In this document: one piece after another, positions 36,691 to 46,069 of the stretch
Layout: every line of letters begins with the position of its first letter
Numbering within the stretch: the stretch's first letter is position 1
DNA from: Prochlorococcus marinus XMU1411
GTDB taxonomy: Bacteria > Cyanobacteriota > Cyanobacteriia > PCC-6307 > Cyanobiaceae
Direction: 5' to 3'
Assembly (NCBI RefSeq): GCF_017696075.1
Contig: NZ_JAAORI010000003.1
Coordinates: 496,001-560,000 of the forward strand
DNA length: 64,000 bases
Translations under genes and position numbers: made by a program
Notes under the pieces: model-generated
What the model was told of the DNA's origin: nothing
The model's database searches: none
What the model saw: only the letters and a program-made list of their open reading frames with translations

Positions 36691-36777
36691 GGAGAGGTGG
36701 CCGAGTGGTTGAAGGCGCAGCACTGGAAATGCTGTATAGGGGCAACTTTATCGAGGGTTCGAATCCCTCTCTCTCCG
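36691..36777 (+). tRNA. tRNA-Ser (anticodon GGA)
   Basis: An 87-nt cloverleaf: acceptor stem GGAGAGG pairing with a 3' CTCTCTCC (one G-U), D-arm GCCGAGTGGTTGAAGGC region, anticodon stem-loop with loop CTGGAAA (anticodon GGA), long class II variable arm (TATAGGGGCAACTTTATC), and T-arm GGTTCGAATCC. CCA is not encoded. Reads UCC and UCU serine codons. Confidence 0.97.
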
Positions 36778-36989
36778 TTTTATATTAGTTTATATTGGTC
36801 AACTACATCAACAACATTGTTTTAAAATATGTTTTAAAATAAACAGTAATCTTTTTGACAAATTATAAATAATCTTATTTATTTAAATTAAGTTGAAAAT
36901 ATTTGATTTTTACTATTATATGTAAATATCTAAGATAAAAATTAATTTAATTATTAGTAAATTTTGCTTTAATTTAGCGATCTAAAATC

Positions 36990-38987
36990 ATGGGGCAAAT
37001 AGTTGGAATTGATTTAGGTACTACTAACTCTGTTGTAGGAGTTATAGAAGCTGGACGTCCAATCGTTATTGCAAATTCTGAAGGTTCTAGAACTACTCCT
37101 TCAATAGTTGGATTTACAAAAGATAAAGAAATAGTTATAGGAGACCAAGCGAGAAGACAACTTGTCCTAAATCCTAAGAATACCTTTTATAACCTAAAAA
37201 GATTTATTGGTAGCGACTGGGATGAATTAGATGAGAATAGTATTTCTGTTCCTTATAACGTAAAGGCTAATACCACTGGAAGCGTTAGGGTTCTTAGTCC
37301 GAATACAGAAAGAGAGTATGCGCCAGAAGAATTAGTGAGTTCATTAATCAGAAAATTAATTAATGATGCTGAAACATATCTTGGTGATACTGTTGACTCT
37401 GCTGTTATTACAGTCCCTGCTTACTTTAATGAATCACAAAGGCAAGCTACAAAGGATTCTGCAATATTAGCTGGTATTAAAGTAGATAGAATATTAAATG
37501 AACCTACAGCTGCTGCTCTAGCTTACGGTTTTGAAAAAAGTTCTTCTAATAATGTTTTAGTTTTTGATTTAGGGGGAGGAACATTTGACGTCTCGTTATT
37601 AAAAATTTCTAATGGTGTATTTGATGTTAAAGCCACTTGTGGTGATACTCAGCTAGGAGGTAACAATTTTGATTCAAAAATAGTAGATTGGCTTGCAGAA
37701 AAATTTCTTACTAAACATGATATTGATCTTAGAAGGGATAGACAAGCGTTACAGAGACTAACTGAGGCTGCTGAAAAAGCTAAATGTGAATTGTCAGGAT
37801 TGCAAAAAACAAAAATATCCTTACCTTTTATCACCACTAGTAATGAGGGTCCATTACATATTGAGGAAACCTTAGATAGAAAAATATTTGAATCATTATC
37901 TCAAGATCTTCTAGATAGAATATTAGAGCCTGTGCAAATAGCATTAGATGACTCCGGATGGAACGCAGAAGATATAGATGAGGTAGTTCTTGTCGGAGGC
38001 AGCACAAGAATTCCAATGGTTCAACAATTAGTAAAGACTCTTGTTCCAAATGACCCTTGTCAATCTGTTAATCCTGATGAAGTTGTAGCAGTTGGAGCTG
38101 CGATACAATCTGGAATTATTAGTGGTGATTTACAAGATTTACTCCTAAATGACGTTACTCCCTTATCTTTAGGTTTAGAAACTATTGGTGGACTTATGAA
38201 GGTACTCATTCCTCGTAATACTCCAATACCAGTTAGACAATCTGATGTTTTTAGTACGTCTGAAGCTAATCAATCATCAGTGGTTGTTCAAGTACGGCAG
38301 GGTGAAAGGCCTTTAGCATCTGAAAATAAATCACTAGGTAAATTTAGATTATCAGGAATACCTCCAGCTCCAAGAGGAATACCTCAAGTTCAGGTAGCAT
38401 TTGATATTGATGCTAATGGCCTTTTAGAAGTAAGTGCAACTGATAGAACTACTGGAAGAAAGCAAACAGTTACAATTTCTGGAGGTTCTAACTTAAATGA
38501 ACAAGAAATAAATTCGATAATTGAAGAAGCAAAAGCAAAAGCTAATGAAGATAGAAAGAGAAGATCTGTAATTGATAGAAAAAATAGTGCTTTAACTCTT
38601 ATTGCGCAAGCTGAGAGAAGACTTAGAGATGCTTCATTGGAATTTGGCCCTTATGGAGCTGAAAGACAACAACGAGCCGTTGAATTAGCCATTCAAGATG
38701 TTGAAGAGTATATAGATGATGATGATCCTCAAGAATTAGAAATCTCAGTAAGTGCTCTTCAAGAAGCATTATTCGGCTTAAATAGAAAATTTGCAGCAGA
38801 AAAGAAAACTGATAATAATCCCTTACAAAGCATTAAAAATACATTTGGATCATTAAAGGATGAGCTCTTTTCAGATGATTATTGGGATGATGATCCTTGG
38901 GATAATCAAATGAATAGAAATTATAGAAATTCGAGGTATGGTAATTCTAGGGACGATGATCCATGGGACAATGACTACTTCCTCTAA
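36990..38987 (+). CDS. dnaK: Hsp70 chaperone DnaK (paralogue, with DDDPWDN tail repeats)
   Basis: ATP-driven chaperone of 665 aa. Seen are the phosphate-1 loop [15 protein letters not shown] (5-19), [25 protein letters not shown] and [14 protein letters not shown], then the substrate domain. The acidic C-terminal tail ends in DDDPWDN (633-639) and again DDDPWDN (655-661), unlike the usual EEVD/DVDxEE-type end. Cyanobacteria have several DnaKs. The overlapping dnaJ downstream resembles the dnaK3-dnaJ arrangement, so DnaK3-type is possible. The 212 bp upstream is gene-free and should contain the promoter. Confidence 0.92.
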   Translation: MGQIVGIDLGTTNSVVGVIEAGRPIVIANSEGSRTTPSIVGFTKDKEIVIGDQARRQLVLNPKNTFYNLKRFIGSDWDELDENSISVPYNVKANTTGSVRVLSPNTEREYAPEELVSSLIRKLINDAETYLGDTVDSAVITVPAYFNESQRQATKDSAILAGIKVDRILNEPTAAALAYGFEKSSSNNVLVFDLGGGTFDVSLLKISNGVFDVKATCGDTQLGGNNFDSKIVDWLAEKFLTKHDIDLRRDRQALQRLTEAAEKAKCELSGLQKTKISLPFITTSNEGPLHIEETLDRKIFESLSQDLLDRILEPVQIALDDSGWNAEDIDEVVLVGGSTRIPMVQQLVKTLVPNDPCQSVNPDEVVAVGAAIQSGIISGDLQDLLLNDVTPLSLGLETIGGLMKVLIPRNTPIPVRQSDVFSTSEANQSSVVVQVRQGERPLASENKSLGKFRLSGIPPAPRGIPQVQVAFDIDANGLLEVSATDRTTGRKQTVTISGGSNLNEQEINSIIEEAKAKANEDRKRRSVIDRKNSALTLIAQAERRLRDASLEFGPYGAERQQRAVELAIQDVEEYIDDDDPQELEISVSALQEALFGLNRKFAAEKKTDNNPLQSIKNTFGSLKDELFSDDYWDDDPWDNQMNRNYRNSRYGNSRDDDPWDNDYFL

Positions 38988-39897
38988 AAAAGACTATTTG
39001 TCGATTTTGGGTTTATCCCCCGATTTCGATGATAAAGAACTTAAAAAGGCTTTTCGAAAAGAAGCAAGAAAATGGCACCCAGATTTAAATAAAAACGATC
39101 TTAATGCAGAAGAGAGATTTAAATTAATTAACCAAGCATACGAATATCTACGCAATCCCAATATAAGAAAAAATATTTCGGATGAAAATATCCATGATGA
39201 ATATGAAAATAATAATTTCAAGACAGGGTTTCCTGATTTTCAAGATTATCTTGATTCCTTATTTGGATATGAATACTCACCAAAGAATTACGAGGAATAT
39301 GATAATGAACTATTTGAGGATGAATCAATAAATACAAATAATGATGAATTTAATAATTATGAATACCCTACAACCTCTCCAGAAGAGCCACCTCCAGTTA
39401 AACTCCACCAAGATATTGAAACAATTATTGAATTAACTCCTGATGAGGCCTTAAATGGAGCTTCAATTTTAATTGAGCTTGAAGATGAAACCGTAGTAGA
39501 AGTCGATACGCCTCCTTTCGCTGGAGATGGGTGGCGATTAAGACTTGAAAATATTGCAAGGGGAGGTAAAGATCATTATTTACAGTTAAAAGTTCAAACC
39601 GAAAGTGGTCTAAGAATAGACGGTTTAAGAGTTCTTTATAAACTAGAGTTATTTCCTCATGATGCTCTACTTGGTTGTGCAGTAGAGGTCCCCACCCTTG
39701 ATGGAAATGTCACACTTCAAGTGCCACCAAAATCATCTACGGGCAGAATGTTACGTTTGAAAGGTAGGGGTTTAACTTTCGAAGATAATGTAGGTGATCA
39801 ATATGTTGAAATCTTGGTAGTGATACCTGCTGATATTAATGATGAAGAAATTGCTTTATATACAAGATTACAAGAATTATCACTTTCTGATTCTTAA
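38971..39897 (+). CDS. dnaJ: DnaJ-like (type B/II) cochaperone
   Basis: The J-domain (about 7-65) has the HPD motif at H36-P37-D38 in EARKWHPDLNKND. An acidic, Asn/Tyr-rich linker follows (about 80-145), then a C-terminal substrate-binding domain with LPLTPDEALNGA-like ELTPDEALNGASILI and FPHDALLGCAVEVPTLDG. No zinc-finger repeats, so it is the type without them. I chose ATG 38971 (308 aa) over 38938. It overlaps the dnaK end by 17 bp. The start lies within the second DDDPWDN-coding repeat. Confidence 0.9.
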   Translation: MTTSSKKDYLSILGLSPDFDDKELKKAFRKEARKWHPDLNKNDLNAEERFKLINQAYEYLRNPNIRKNISDENIHDEYENNNFKTGFPDFQDYLDSLFGYEYSPKNYEEYDNELFEDESINTNNDEFNNYEYPTTSPEEPPPVKLHQDIETIIELTPDEALNGASILIELEDETVVEVDTPPFAGDGWRLRLENIARGGKDHYLQLKVQTESGLRIDGLRVLYKLELFPHDALLGCAVEVPTLDGNVTLQVPPKSSTGRMLRLKGRGLTFEDNVGDQYVEILVVIPADINDEEIALYTRLQELSLSDS

Positions 39898-39930
39898 TCA
39901 AATATTATATAAATAGAAAAATAGATACTT

Positions 39931-40314
39931 ATGAACATATTTGTTCTTTTATATAATTCAGGAACAGATAAGGAAGGAATTCATTCAATCGAACTAAAAG
40001 GCAGGACCATTGTTCTTATGTTTGAAGATAAGGATGATGCAACAAGATATTGTGGTCTATTAGAAGCTCAAGATTTTCCTTTGCCAACAGTTGAAATGAT
40101 CAACATTCAGGAAATAAAAGATTTCTGCATTAAATTAGACTATGAATGCAAATTAGTGGAAAAAAATTTTGTACCTAAAACAGCAGAAGATAGGTTGTTA
40201 ATTTCACCACCACAGAAAAACCTAGAAGTTGATAATTGGGAGGAAGACAAAAATAGTAAAAAAGATAACATTGATATAAATACCATTAAGGAAAACCTTG
40301 AAAAGTTGCTTTAG
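39931..40314 (+). CDS. DUF3110-type hypothetical protein
   Basis: A 127-aa protein that resembles the DUF3110 family of cyanobacteria and plants: N-terminal NIFVLLYNSGTDKEGIHSIEL, then IVLMFEDKDDATRYCGLLEAQDFP and TVEMINIQEIKDFC. A Lys/Asp-rich tail (about 95-127) is probably disordered. Function unknown. ATG start, 33 bp after dnaJ on the same strand, and 38 bp before a cyclophilin gene. The neighbours suggest a link to protein folding, but this is only context. Confidence 0.8.
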   Translation: MNIFVLLYNSGTDKEGIHSIELKGRTIVLMFEDKDDATRYCGLLEAQDFPLPTVEMINIQEIKDFCIKLDYECKLVEKNFVPKTAEDRLLISPPQKNLEVDNWEEDKNSKKDNIDINTIKENLEKLL

Positions 40315-40352
40315 CTATTAAAATATAAGAATAATTATTAAACAAATAAAAC

Positions 40353-40790
40353 ATGACAACTGCATTATTTGAAACAGAAGTAGGGGACATTAATATTGAA
40401 TTTTTCTCTGGCGACGCACCTAATACAGTTAAAAACTTTACGAATTTGATTAGTGATGGTTTTTATGATGGTCTAGCATTTCACAGAGTTATTCCTGGAT
40501 TTATGGCTCAGGGTGGATGTCCTAATACTCGTGACGGGGCATCTGGTATGCCTGGGACTGGAGGTCCTGGATACAATATTAAATGCGAAATTAATTCCAA
40601 TAAACATTTAAAAGGCTCACTTTCTATGGCTCATGCAGGAAAGGATACAGGTGGTAGTCAGTTTTTCATAGTCTATGAACCTCAGCCTCATCTCGATGGA
40701 GTTCATACTGTTTTTGGTAAGACTGATGATATGGATGTAGTTCTAAAGCTTACTAATGGTTCAAAAATTCTTAAAGCTACTTTAAAATAG
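40353..40790 (+). CDS. Cyclophilin-type peptidyl-prolyl cis-trans isomerase
   Basis: A 145-aa single-domain cyclophilin. Active-site and signature parts: [20 protein letters not shown] (about 47-66), [17 protein letters not shown] (about 89-105), and [12 protein letters not shown] (112-123). It lacks signal peptide, so cytoplasmic. ATG start. It is the last gene of the dnaK-dnaJ-DUF3110 run and ends 4 bp before convergent ribBA. Confidence 0.94.
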   Translation: MTTALFETEVGDINIEFFSGDAPNTVKNFTNLISDGFYDGLAFHRVIPGFMAQGGCPNTRDGASGMPGTGGPGYNIKCEINSNKHLKGSLSMAHAGKDTGGSQFFIVYEPQPHLDGVHTVFGKTDDMDVVLKLTNGSKILKATLK

Positions 40791-40794
40791 TAAC

Positions 40795-42519
40795 TTAGCC
40801 TTCAAAAACAATACTAAATGTCTCTTTATCTAGATTAAATTTTCTTGTAGATGAATATAAGATTTCATTATTAATAGTAAATTTAGTATTGATTAATTTG
40901 ATGCTACTTTTTGGGTGTAATGCCTGTTCAATGTTTCTAGAAACAATAATTCCAATCTTTGTACTATTTTCATAATTAGATAAAAACTGAATAAATAGTT
41001 CTATATTCCTTATTTCTTCATCAGTAATGTTGGAATTAGTTCTATTGTGATCATGTAAAATTCTCCAAATTAATTTTGGTCTATTCCAAAAAGCCAATAA
41101 TCTTGGTGTACTTTCTAGTTTGATATTAATGTTCTTATAACTACAGAATTTAATAACGTCATTTCTTATCGGAACTAGATCGATAGATTTATATTTTCCG
41201 TCAAGAAAAATTGATATAAATGGATCAATATTACTGGAATTAGAATCATCATCATCAATCATGTGGCCTAACTTTGTTTTTTTAACGCTCAAATATTCTG
41301 CATTATTATCGTTTGGACAAATAACTAATGGAACTCTCTCAATAACTTCTATTCCATAACCACCTAATCCAGCTATCTTTCTAGGATTGTTGGTTAATAA
41401 TTTTAATTTTTTTATACCTAAATCAGTTAAAATTTGTGCTCCAACTCCATAATTTCTGAGATCAGCTGGAAAACCTAATTTTTCGTTAGCTTCTACAGTG
41501 TCTAATCCACCATCTTGTAAACTGTAAGCTTTTAATTTATTTATTAGACCAATACCTCTGCCTTCTTGTCTCAAGTAAACTACAACTCCTTCTTCCTCCT
41601 TTTCTATTCTTGATAAAGCAGCCTCTAACTGGGGTCTACAATCACAACGTAATGATCCAAAAGCATCACCAGTTAAGCACTCTGAATGCATTCTTACAAG
41701 AACAGGTTCGCTTAATTTTGATGATTTTTGTTTAACTAATGCAACGTGCTCTGAACCATCTAGTTCATTAACATATCCATAAGCTTTGAAATTACCAAAA
41801 ATACTTGGAAGAACAGCATCAGATTTTCTAAATACAAATCTCTCAGTTTGAAACCGATAACTTATTAAATCAGCTATTGATATTAATTTCATTCCCCACT
41901 GTTTTGCATACTCTTTAAGTTGTGGAAGTCTTGACATAGAACCGTCAGGATTTTGTATTTCACAAATTACTCCAGCGGGATAAAGACCTGACATTGCAGC
42001 AATATCTACTGCCGCTTCAGTATGACCAGCCCTTTTTAATACTCCACCTTTTTTAGCTCTTAATGGAAAAATATGTCCTGGCCTCCTTAAATCATCAGGT
42101 TTTGTATTTGGGTTTATAGCAACTTGTATTGTCTTTGCCCTGTCTTCAGCTGAAATTCCGGTAGTAACATTATTTTCAGGTCCAGCATCAATTGATACTG
42201 TAAAAGCTGTTTGATTTTCATCTGTATTTCTATCTACCATTAATGGTAAATCTAAAGAATCAAGTTTTTCACCTTGCATTGCTAGACATATAAGACCACG
42301 TCCCTCAGTAGCCATAAAATTAATTTGCTGTGGAGTTGCAAACTGAGCCGCACATATTAAATCTCCTTCATTTTCTCTTCTTTCATCATCTACAACAATT
42401 ATGCATTCACCATTTCTTATGGCTGCCAACGCATCGCTGATAGGATCAAATTCAATTTTAAAAGATTCATTTATATCCAAAATTGTTCCATTATTTGATT
42501 TGGGACTTGTTTCTTTCAT
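40795..42519 (-). CDS. ribBA: Bifunctional riboflavin enzyme RibBA with C-terminal extension
   Basis: Fusion of DHBP synthase (RibB, about 24-225) and GTP cyclohydrolase II (RibA, about 230-420) for the two entry steps of riboflavin synthesis. RibB motifs: [22 protein letters not shown] and AGHTEAAVD. RibA has the zinc cysteines C281, C292 and C294 ([18 protein letters not shown]) and RQEGRGIGL. About 150 residues beyond RibA (from IDDDDSN on) form an extra domain also seen in relatives and of unknown function. I chose ATG 42519 over TTG 42531. Divergent from argC (88 bp). Confidence 0.93.
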   Translation of the reverse strand: MKETSPKSNNGTILDINESFKIEFDPISDALAAIRNGECIIVVDDERRENEGDLICAAQFATPQQINFMATEGRGLICLAMQGEKLDSLDLPLMVDRNTDENQTAFTVSIDAGPENNVTTGISAEDRAKTIQVAINPNTKPDDLRRPGHIFPLRAKKGGVLKRAGHTEAAVDIAAMSGLYPAGVICEIQNPDGSMSRLPQLKEYAKQWGMKLISIADLISYRFQTERFVFRKSDAVLPSIFGNFKAYGYVNELDGSEHVALVKQKSSKLSEPVLVRMHSECLTGDAFGSLRCDCRPQLEAALSRIEKEEEGVVVYLRQEGRGIGLINKLKAYSLQDGGLDTVEANEKLGFPADLRNYGVGAQILTDLGIKKLKLLTNNPRKIAGLGGYGIEVIERVPLVICPNDNNAEYLSVKKTKLGHMIDDDDSNSSNIDPFISIFLDGKYKSIDLVPIRNDVIKFCSYKNINIKLESTPRLLAFWNRPKLIWRILHDHNRTNSNITDEEIRNIELFIQFLSNYENSTKIGIIVSRNIEQALHPKSSIKLINTKFTINNEILYSSTRKFNLDKETFSIVFEG

Positions 42520-42607
42520 TATTCCTATCAATATAGAAAAATAGTGTTTTAGTTACCTTAAATTCAACACTTTATAATCCTATCTCAAAGTCTGCCAATT
42601 CAAAGAA

Positions 42608-43663
42608 ATGAATGTTGCAATAGTAGGTGCTACTGGTTACGGCGGTATTCAAGCAGTAAATCTCTTAAAGAAAATAAAAAAATACAAAATTTCATTTTTA
42701 GGAGGTAATAAAACATCTGGATCAAAGTGGAATGATAATTTTCCTTTTATTTATCTAGATAATGATCCTTATATAGAAGAAATTTCCGTTGATAATATTT
42801 CAAAAAATGCAGATGTTGCTCTTCTTTGCTTACCAAATGGCCTATCTTCAACATTGACAAGGAAATTATTAGATCGAGGACTTAAAGTTATTGATTTATC
42901 TGCTGATTACAGATATAAGTCATTAGATGAATGGAAAAATGTATATTCCAAAGAAGCTGCTATTTATAAAAGGAATGATGATGATTTATGTAAAGAGGCA
43001 GTCTACGGTCTTCCTGAAATAAATAAGGAAGCCATTTCAAAAGGAAGATTAATTGCCTGTCCAGGATGCTATCCAACATCTGCTCTTATTCCATTAGTTC
43101 CTTATCTTTCGCAAGGAATTATTGAAAATGATGGAATAGTGATTGATTCTAAAAGCGGAACCTCTGGTGGAGGTCGAGAACCAAACCAAAAGCTACTTTT
43201 ATCAGAATGTGGTGAAGGCTTATCAGCATACGGATTGATAAACCATAGACATACCTCAGAGATCGAGCAAGTAGCATCTATAATTTCTGGAAATAAAATT
43301 GAACTTCTTTTTACACCTCATTTGGTTCCAATTTCAAGAGGTATGCATTCGACTATATATGGGAGATTAAGAGATCCAGGATTAACTTCTGATGATTGCA
43401 GAATTCTTTTGGATAATTATTACAGAAATTTCAAAAATATTAAAGTATTACCTGTAGATACATACCCTTCAACAAAATGGGTTAAAAATACAAACCAAAT
43501 TCTCCTTTCTGTTAAAGTTGATATTAGAAATGGAAGGATTATTATTTTATCTGCAATTGATAATTTGTTAAAAGGTCAGACTGGGCAAGCAATTCAAAAT
43601 TTAAATATTATGAGTGGATTTTCAATGGATGAAGGTCTTGATTTAACTAATAATTTTCCATAA
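42608..43663 (+). CDS. argC: N-acetyl-gamma-glutamyl-phosphate reductase ArgC
   Basis: NADPH-dependent step three of arginine synthesis. The 351-aa protein begins VAIVGATGYGGIQAVNLL (3-20) for NADP binding, and has the catalytic cysteine C154 in ACPGCYPTSAL. TSGGGREP and HRHTSEIEQV follow. ATG start. Its 3' end overlaps convergent purN by 17 bp. Length is normal. Confidence 0.96.
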   Translation: MNVAIVGATGYGGIQAVNLLKKIKKYKISFLGGNKTSGSKWNDNFPFIYLDNDPYIEEISVDNISKNADVALLCLPNGLSSTLTRKLLDRGLKVIDLSADYRYKSLDEWKNVYSKEAAIYKRNDDDLCKEAVYGLPEINKEAISKGRLIACPGCYPTSALIPLVPYLSQGIIENDGIVIDSKSGTSGGGREPNQKLLLSECGEGLSAYGLINHRHTSEIEQVASIISGNKIELLFTPHLVPISRGMHSTIYGRLRDPGLTSDDCRILLDNYYRNFKNIKVLPVDTYPSTKWVKNTNQILLSVKVDIRNGRIIILSAIDNLLKGQTGQAIQNLNIMSGFSMDEGLDLTNNFP

Positions 43664-44303
43664 AATTACTTCTTATCAAATAACCAGCTTTTGAGATTGA
43701 GTGAGGTAAAATTTTATGCTCAAGCATTTGTATCCTTTTGGAAAGTGATTCAATATCATCATCATCTCTAATTGACAATGCAGCTTGCATTATCAATGAT
43801 CCACTATCTACCTCCTCTTCAACAAAATGTACTGAACAACCAGTTATTTTTGAACCATTTATTATAGAGTCCTTTATCGCAGAACCGCCTTTATATGCTG
43901 GAAGTAATGAAGGGTGAATATTTATTATCTTATTTTTAAATTTATTTATAAAAAATGGAGTAACAATTTTCATCCAGCCTGCCATAACCACAAGTTCAAC
44001 ATCGTAATGCATTAAAGTATTTACAATTTCTAATTCAAATGCTTCTTTTTGCATAAAGTCTTTGCCTTTTATAATTTTGTGGGGTATTTTTTTACTTTCA
44101 GCTCTTTTTATACAACCGGCTTCATCTTTGTTAGTAATTAGAACTTTTATATCTATATCTAATGCTCCTTTTTCTGAGAGATTAATTAATTCCTGAAAGT
44201 TTGTTCCCTTCCCAGAAGCAAGTACACCTATTTTTAATTTTGGTGAAAATCTCCTAAATTCAGATATCTCAGGTGAAATTATGTAATTAAATGATCTATC
44301 CAA
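43647..44303 (-). CDS. purN: Phosphoribosylglycinamide formyltransferase PurN
   Basis: Formyl transfer in purine synthesis using 10-formyl-THF. The 218-aa protein has GVLASGKGTNFQEL (about 26-39), the catalytic-loop IINIHPSLLPAYKGGSA, and EEEVDSGSLIMQAAL. The start is TTG at 44303, giving about 22 residues before the usual N-terminus, so a later start is possible but no ATG is available there. The 3' end overlaps argC. Confidence 0.93.
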   Translation of the reverse strand: MDRSFNYIISPEISEFRRFSPKLKIGVLASGKGTNFQELINLSEKGALDIDIKVLITNKDEAGCIKRAESKKIPHKIIKGKDFMQKEAFELEIVNTLMHYDVELVVMAGWMKIVTPFFINKFKNKIINIHPSLLPAYKGGSAIKDSIINGSKITGCSVHFVEEEVDSGSLIMQAALSIRDDDDIESLSKRIQMLEHKILPHSISKAGYLIRSNFMENY

Positions 44304-44485
44304 ATTTTTTTATTTTTTCTAATGATAAATTCATATGAAATAAAAAAAACCCTTAATTTTAATTGTTTATATACAAAAACATATTTATTTGAAGATAATA
44401 ATTTAAACAAATTTAAATGATTCAAATCTATGTACTATTCGTATAGATATAATTGAATAATAAATAAAAGAAACAAATATATAAA
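44304..44485. other. Gene-free 182-bp divergent promoter region (purN/pgi)
   Basis: No ORF or RNA gene is seen here. The sequence is extremely AT-rich. A TATAAT at 44448-44453 could be the -10 of pgi (33 bp before its ATG), but no clear -35 box is seen. The dyad TCTAT/ATAGA around 44428-44447 is short and unassigned. Confidence 0.4.
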
Positions 44486-46069
44486 ATGAATGAAGATTTA
44501 AAATCTTGGGATAAATTTTGTAATTATCTTTGGTTTGATAAAAAATTAAATATTTGGTTAGACATAAGCAAAATTAATTTCACAAGTAAAGAGATAAGAA
44601 ATTTAGAAGATAAATTTATAGATGTTTTTTCATCAATAAAAGAATTAGAAAATGGTGCAATATCAAATATTGATGAAAATAGACAAGTTGGACATTATTG
44701 GCTTAGAAATCCATCAATTTCACCCTCTTCAAAAATAGGAGAGGAAATTAGTGCAGGTATTAATGCAATCTCTGAATTTGGAAAACAAATTTTAAATGGA
44801 GATATAAAGAATAAGAATAATCAGCAGTATACTGATGTTCTATGGATAGGAATTGGCGGTAGTGGGTTAGGACCATTACTAATTACAGAGTCTCTGCAGA
44901 AGTGTTCTAGAGGCTTAAATTTTTCTTATATCGATAATGTTGATCCTTTTTTAATTAGCGAAAAGTTAGATGAGTTATCTGAAATATTATCAACAACATT
45001 ATTTGTAGTAGTAAGCAAATCAGGTGGTACGCCTGAACCTAGGATTGCTATGGAAATTATTAAAAGTCACTGCGAAAATAATTCTCTTGAATGGAATTCT
45101 AATGCTATAGCTATAACTATGAAAGATAGTAAGTTATTTAAAAAAGCCACTTCTGAAAATTGGTTAAAAATATTTAATTTGCAAGATTGGGTTGGAGGAA
45201 GAACTAGTATTACAAGCTCTGTGGGATTACTTCCATTAGCTCTTATTAATGAGAATATATCTGAATTCATTAGAGGTGCATCATTAATGGATGAAGCCAC
45301 TCGTATAAGTGATTTTAAAAACAATCCAGCAGCACTATTATCATCCGCATGGTATTTGACTGGGGATGGTATTGGAAAGAGAGATATGGTCGTATTACCT
45401 TATAGAGATAGGTTACAGGTATTTAGTAAATATCTCCAGCAATTAGTAATGGAATCATTAGGTAAGAAATTTAATAGGAATGGTGAAGAAGTTAATCAAG
45501 GTATTTCAGTTTTTGGTAATAAAGGATCTACAGATCAACATGCTTATGTTCAGCAACTGAGAGATGGTATTGATAATTTCTTTTGTATTTTTATTGAATT
45601 ATTAGATTCTCCATCTACTAATATTTTTGATGAAAAAGAGAATCCTAAAGAATATCTTTCTGGTTTTTTGCAAGGAACCAGATCAGCACTCTCTAGTGAA
45701 AACAGACAAAGTATCACTATCACGTTAGAAAAGTTAAATTGTTTTTCACTAGGTGCCTTAATCGCTTTATTTGAGAGGGCTGTTTCCTTCTACGCTGAAT
45801 TGGTAAATATAAATGCATATGATCAACCTGGAGTTGAAGCTGGAAAGAAAGCAGCCGCAAATATTATTGAGTATCAACAAAAAGTAAGTAATTTATTAGA
45901 CGAAGGTGGCGAATATTCTATAAATGACATAACGTCATTATTTGATAATTCATTGAGTGAACCTATATTTTTCATACTCCGTGAAATGTGTTTTGGTAAT
46001 GATAATTATTTAGTTAAGGGCGATTGGTCAAATCCAAATTCATTAGTTATTCAAAAAGTAAATTCCTAA
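44486..46069 (+). CDS. pgi: Glucose-6-phosphate isomerase
   Basis: Interconverts glucose 6-phosphate and fructose 6-phosphate. The 527-aa protein matches cyanobacterial Pgi: [13 protein letters not shown], the phosphate-binding [29 protein letters not shown], and [15 protein letters not shown]. The C-terminal domain includes [17 protein letters not shown] start. Its stop overlaps convergent leuS by 4 bp. Confidence 0.96.
   Translation: MNEDLKSWDKFCNYLWFDKKLNIWLDISKINFTSKEIRNLEDKFIDVFSSIKELENGAISNIDENRQVGHYWLRNPSISPSSKIGEEISAGINAISEFGKQILNGDIKNKNNQQYTDVLWIGIGGSGLGPLLITESLQKCSRGLNFSYIDNVDPFLISEKLDELSEILSTTLFVVVSKSGGTPEPRIAMEIIKSHCENNSLEWNSNAIAITMKDSKLFKKATSENWLKIFNLQDWVGGRTSITSSVGLLPLALINENISEFIRGASLMDEATRISDFKNNPAALLSSAWYLTGDGIGKRDMVVLPYRDRLQVFSKYLQQLVMESLGKKFNRNGEEVNQGISVFGNKGSTDQHAYVQQLRDGIDNFFCIFIELLDSPSTNIFDEKENPKEYLSGFLQGTRSALSSENRQSITITLEKLNCFSLGALIALFERAVSFYAELVNINAYDQPGVEAGKKAAANIIEYQQKVSNLLDEGGEYSINDITSLFDNSLSEPIFFILREMCFGNDNYLVKGDWSNPNSLVIQKVNS

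Noticed and set aside
44425-44450. TGTACTATTCGTAT resembling a second LexA or NtcA box upstream of pgi
   Set aside because: The half-site spacing is wrong for both consensus patterns, and pgi is not an expected target.
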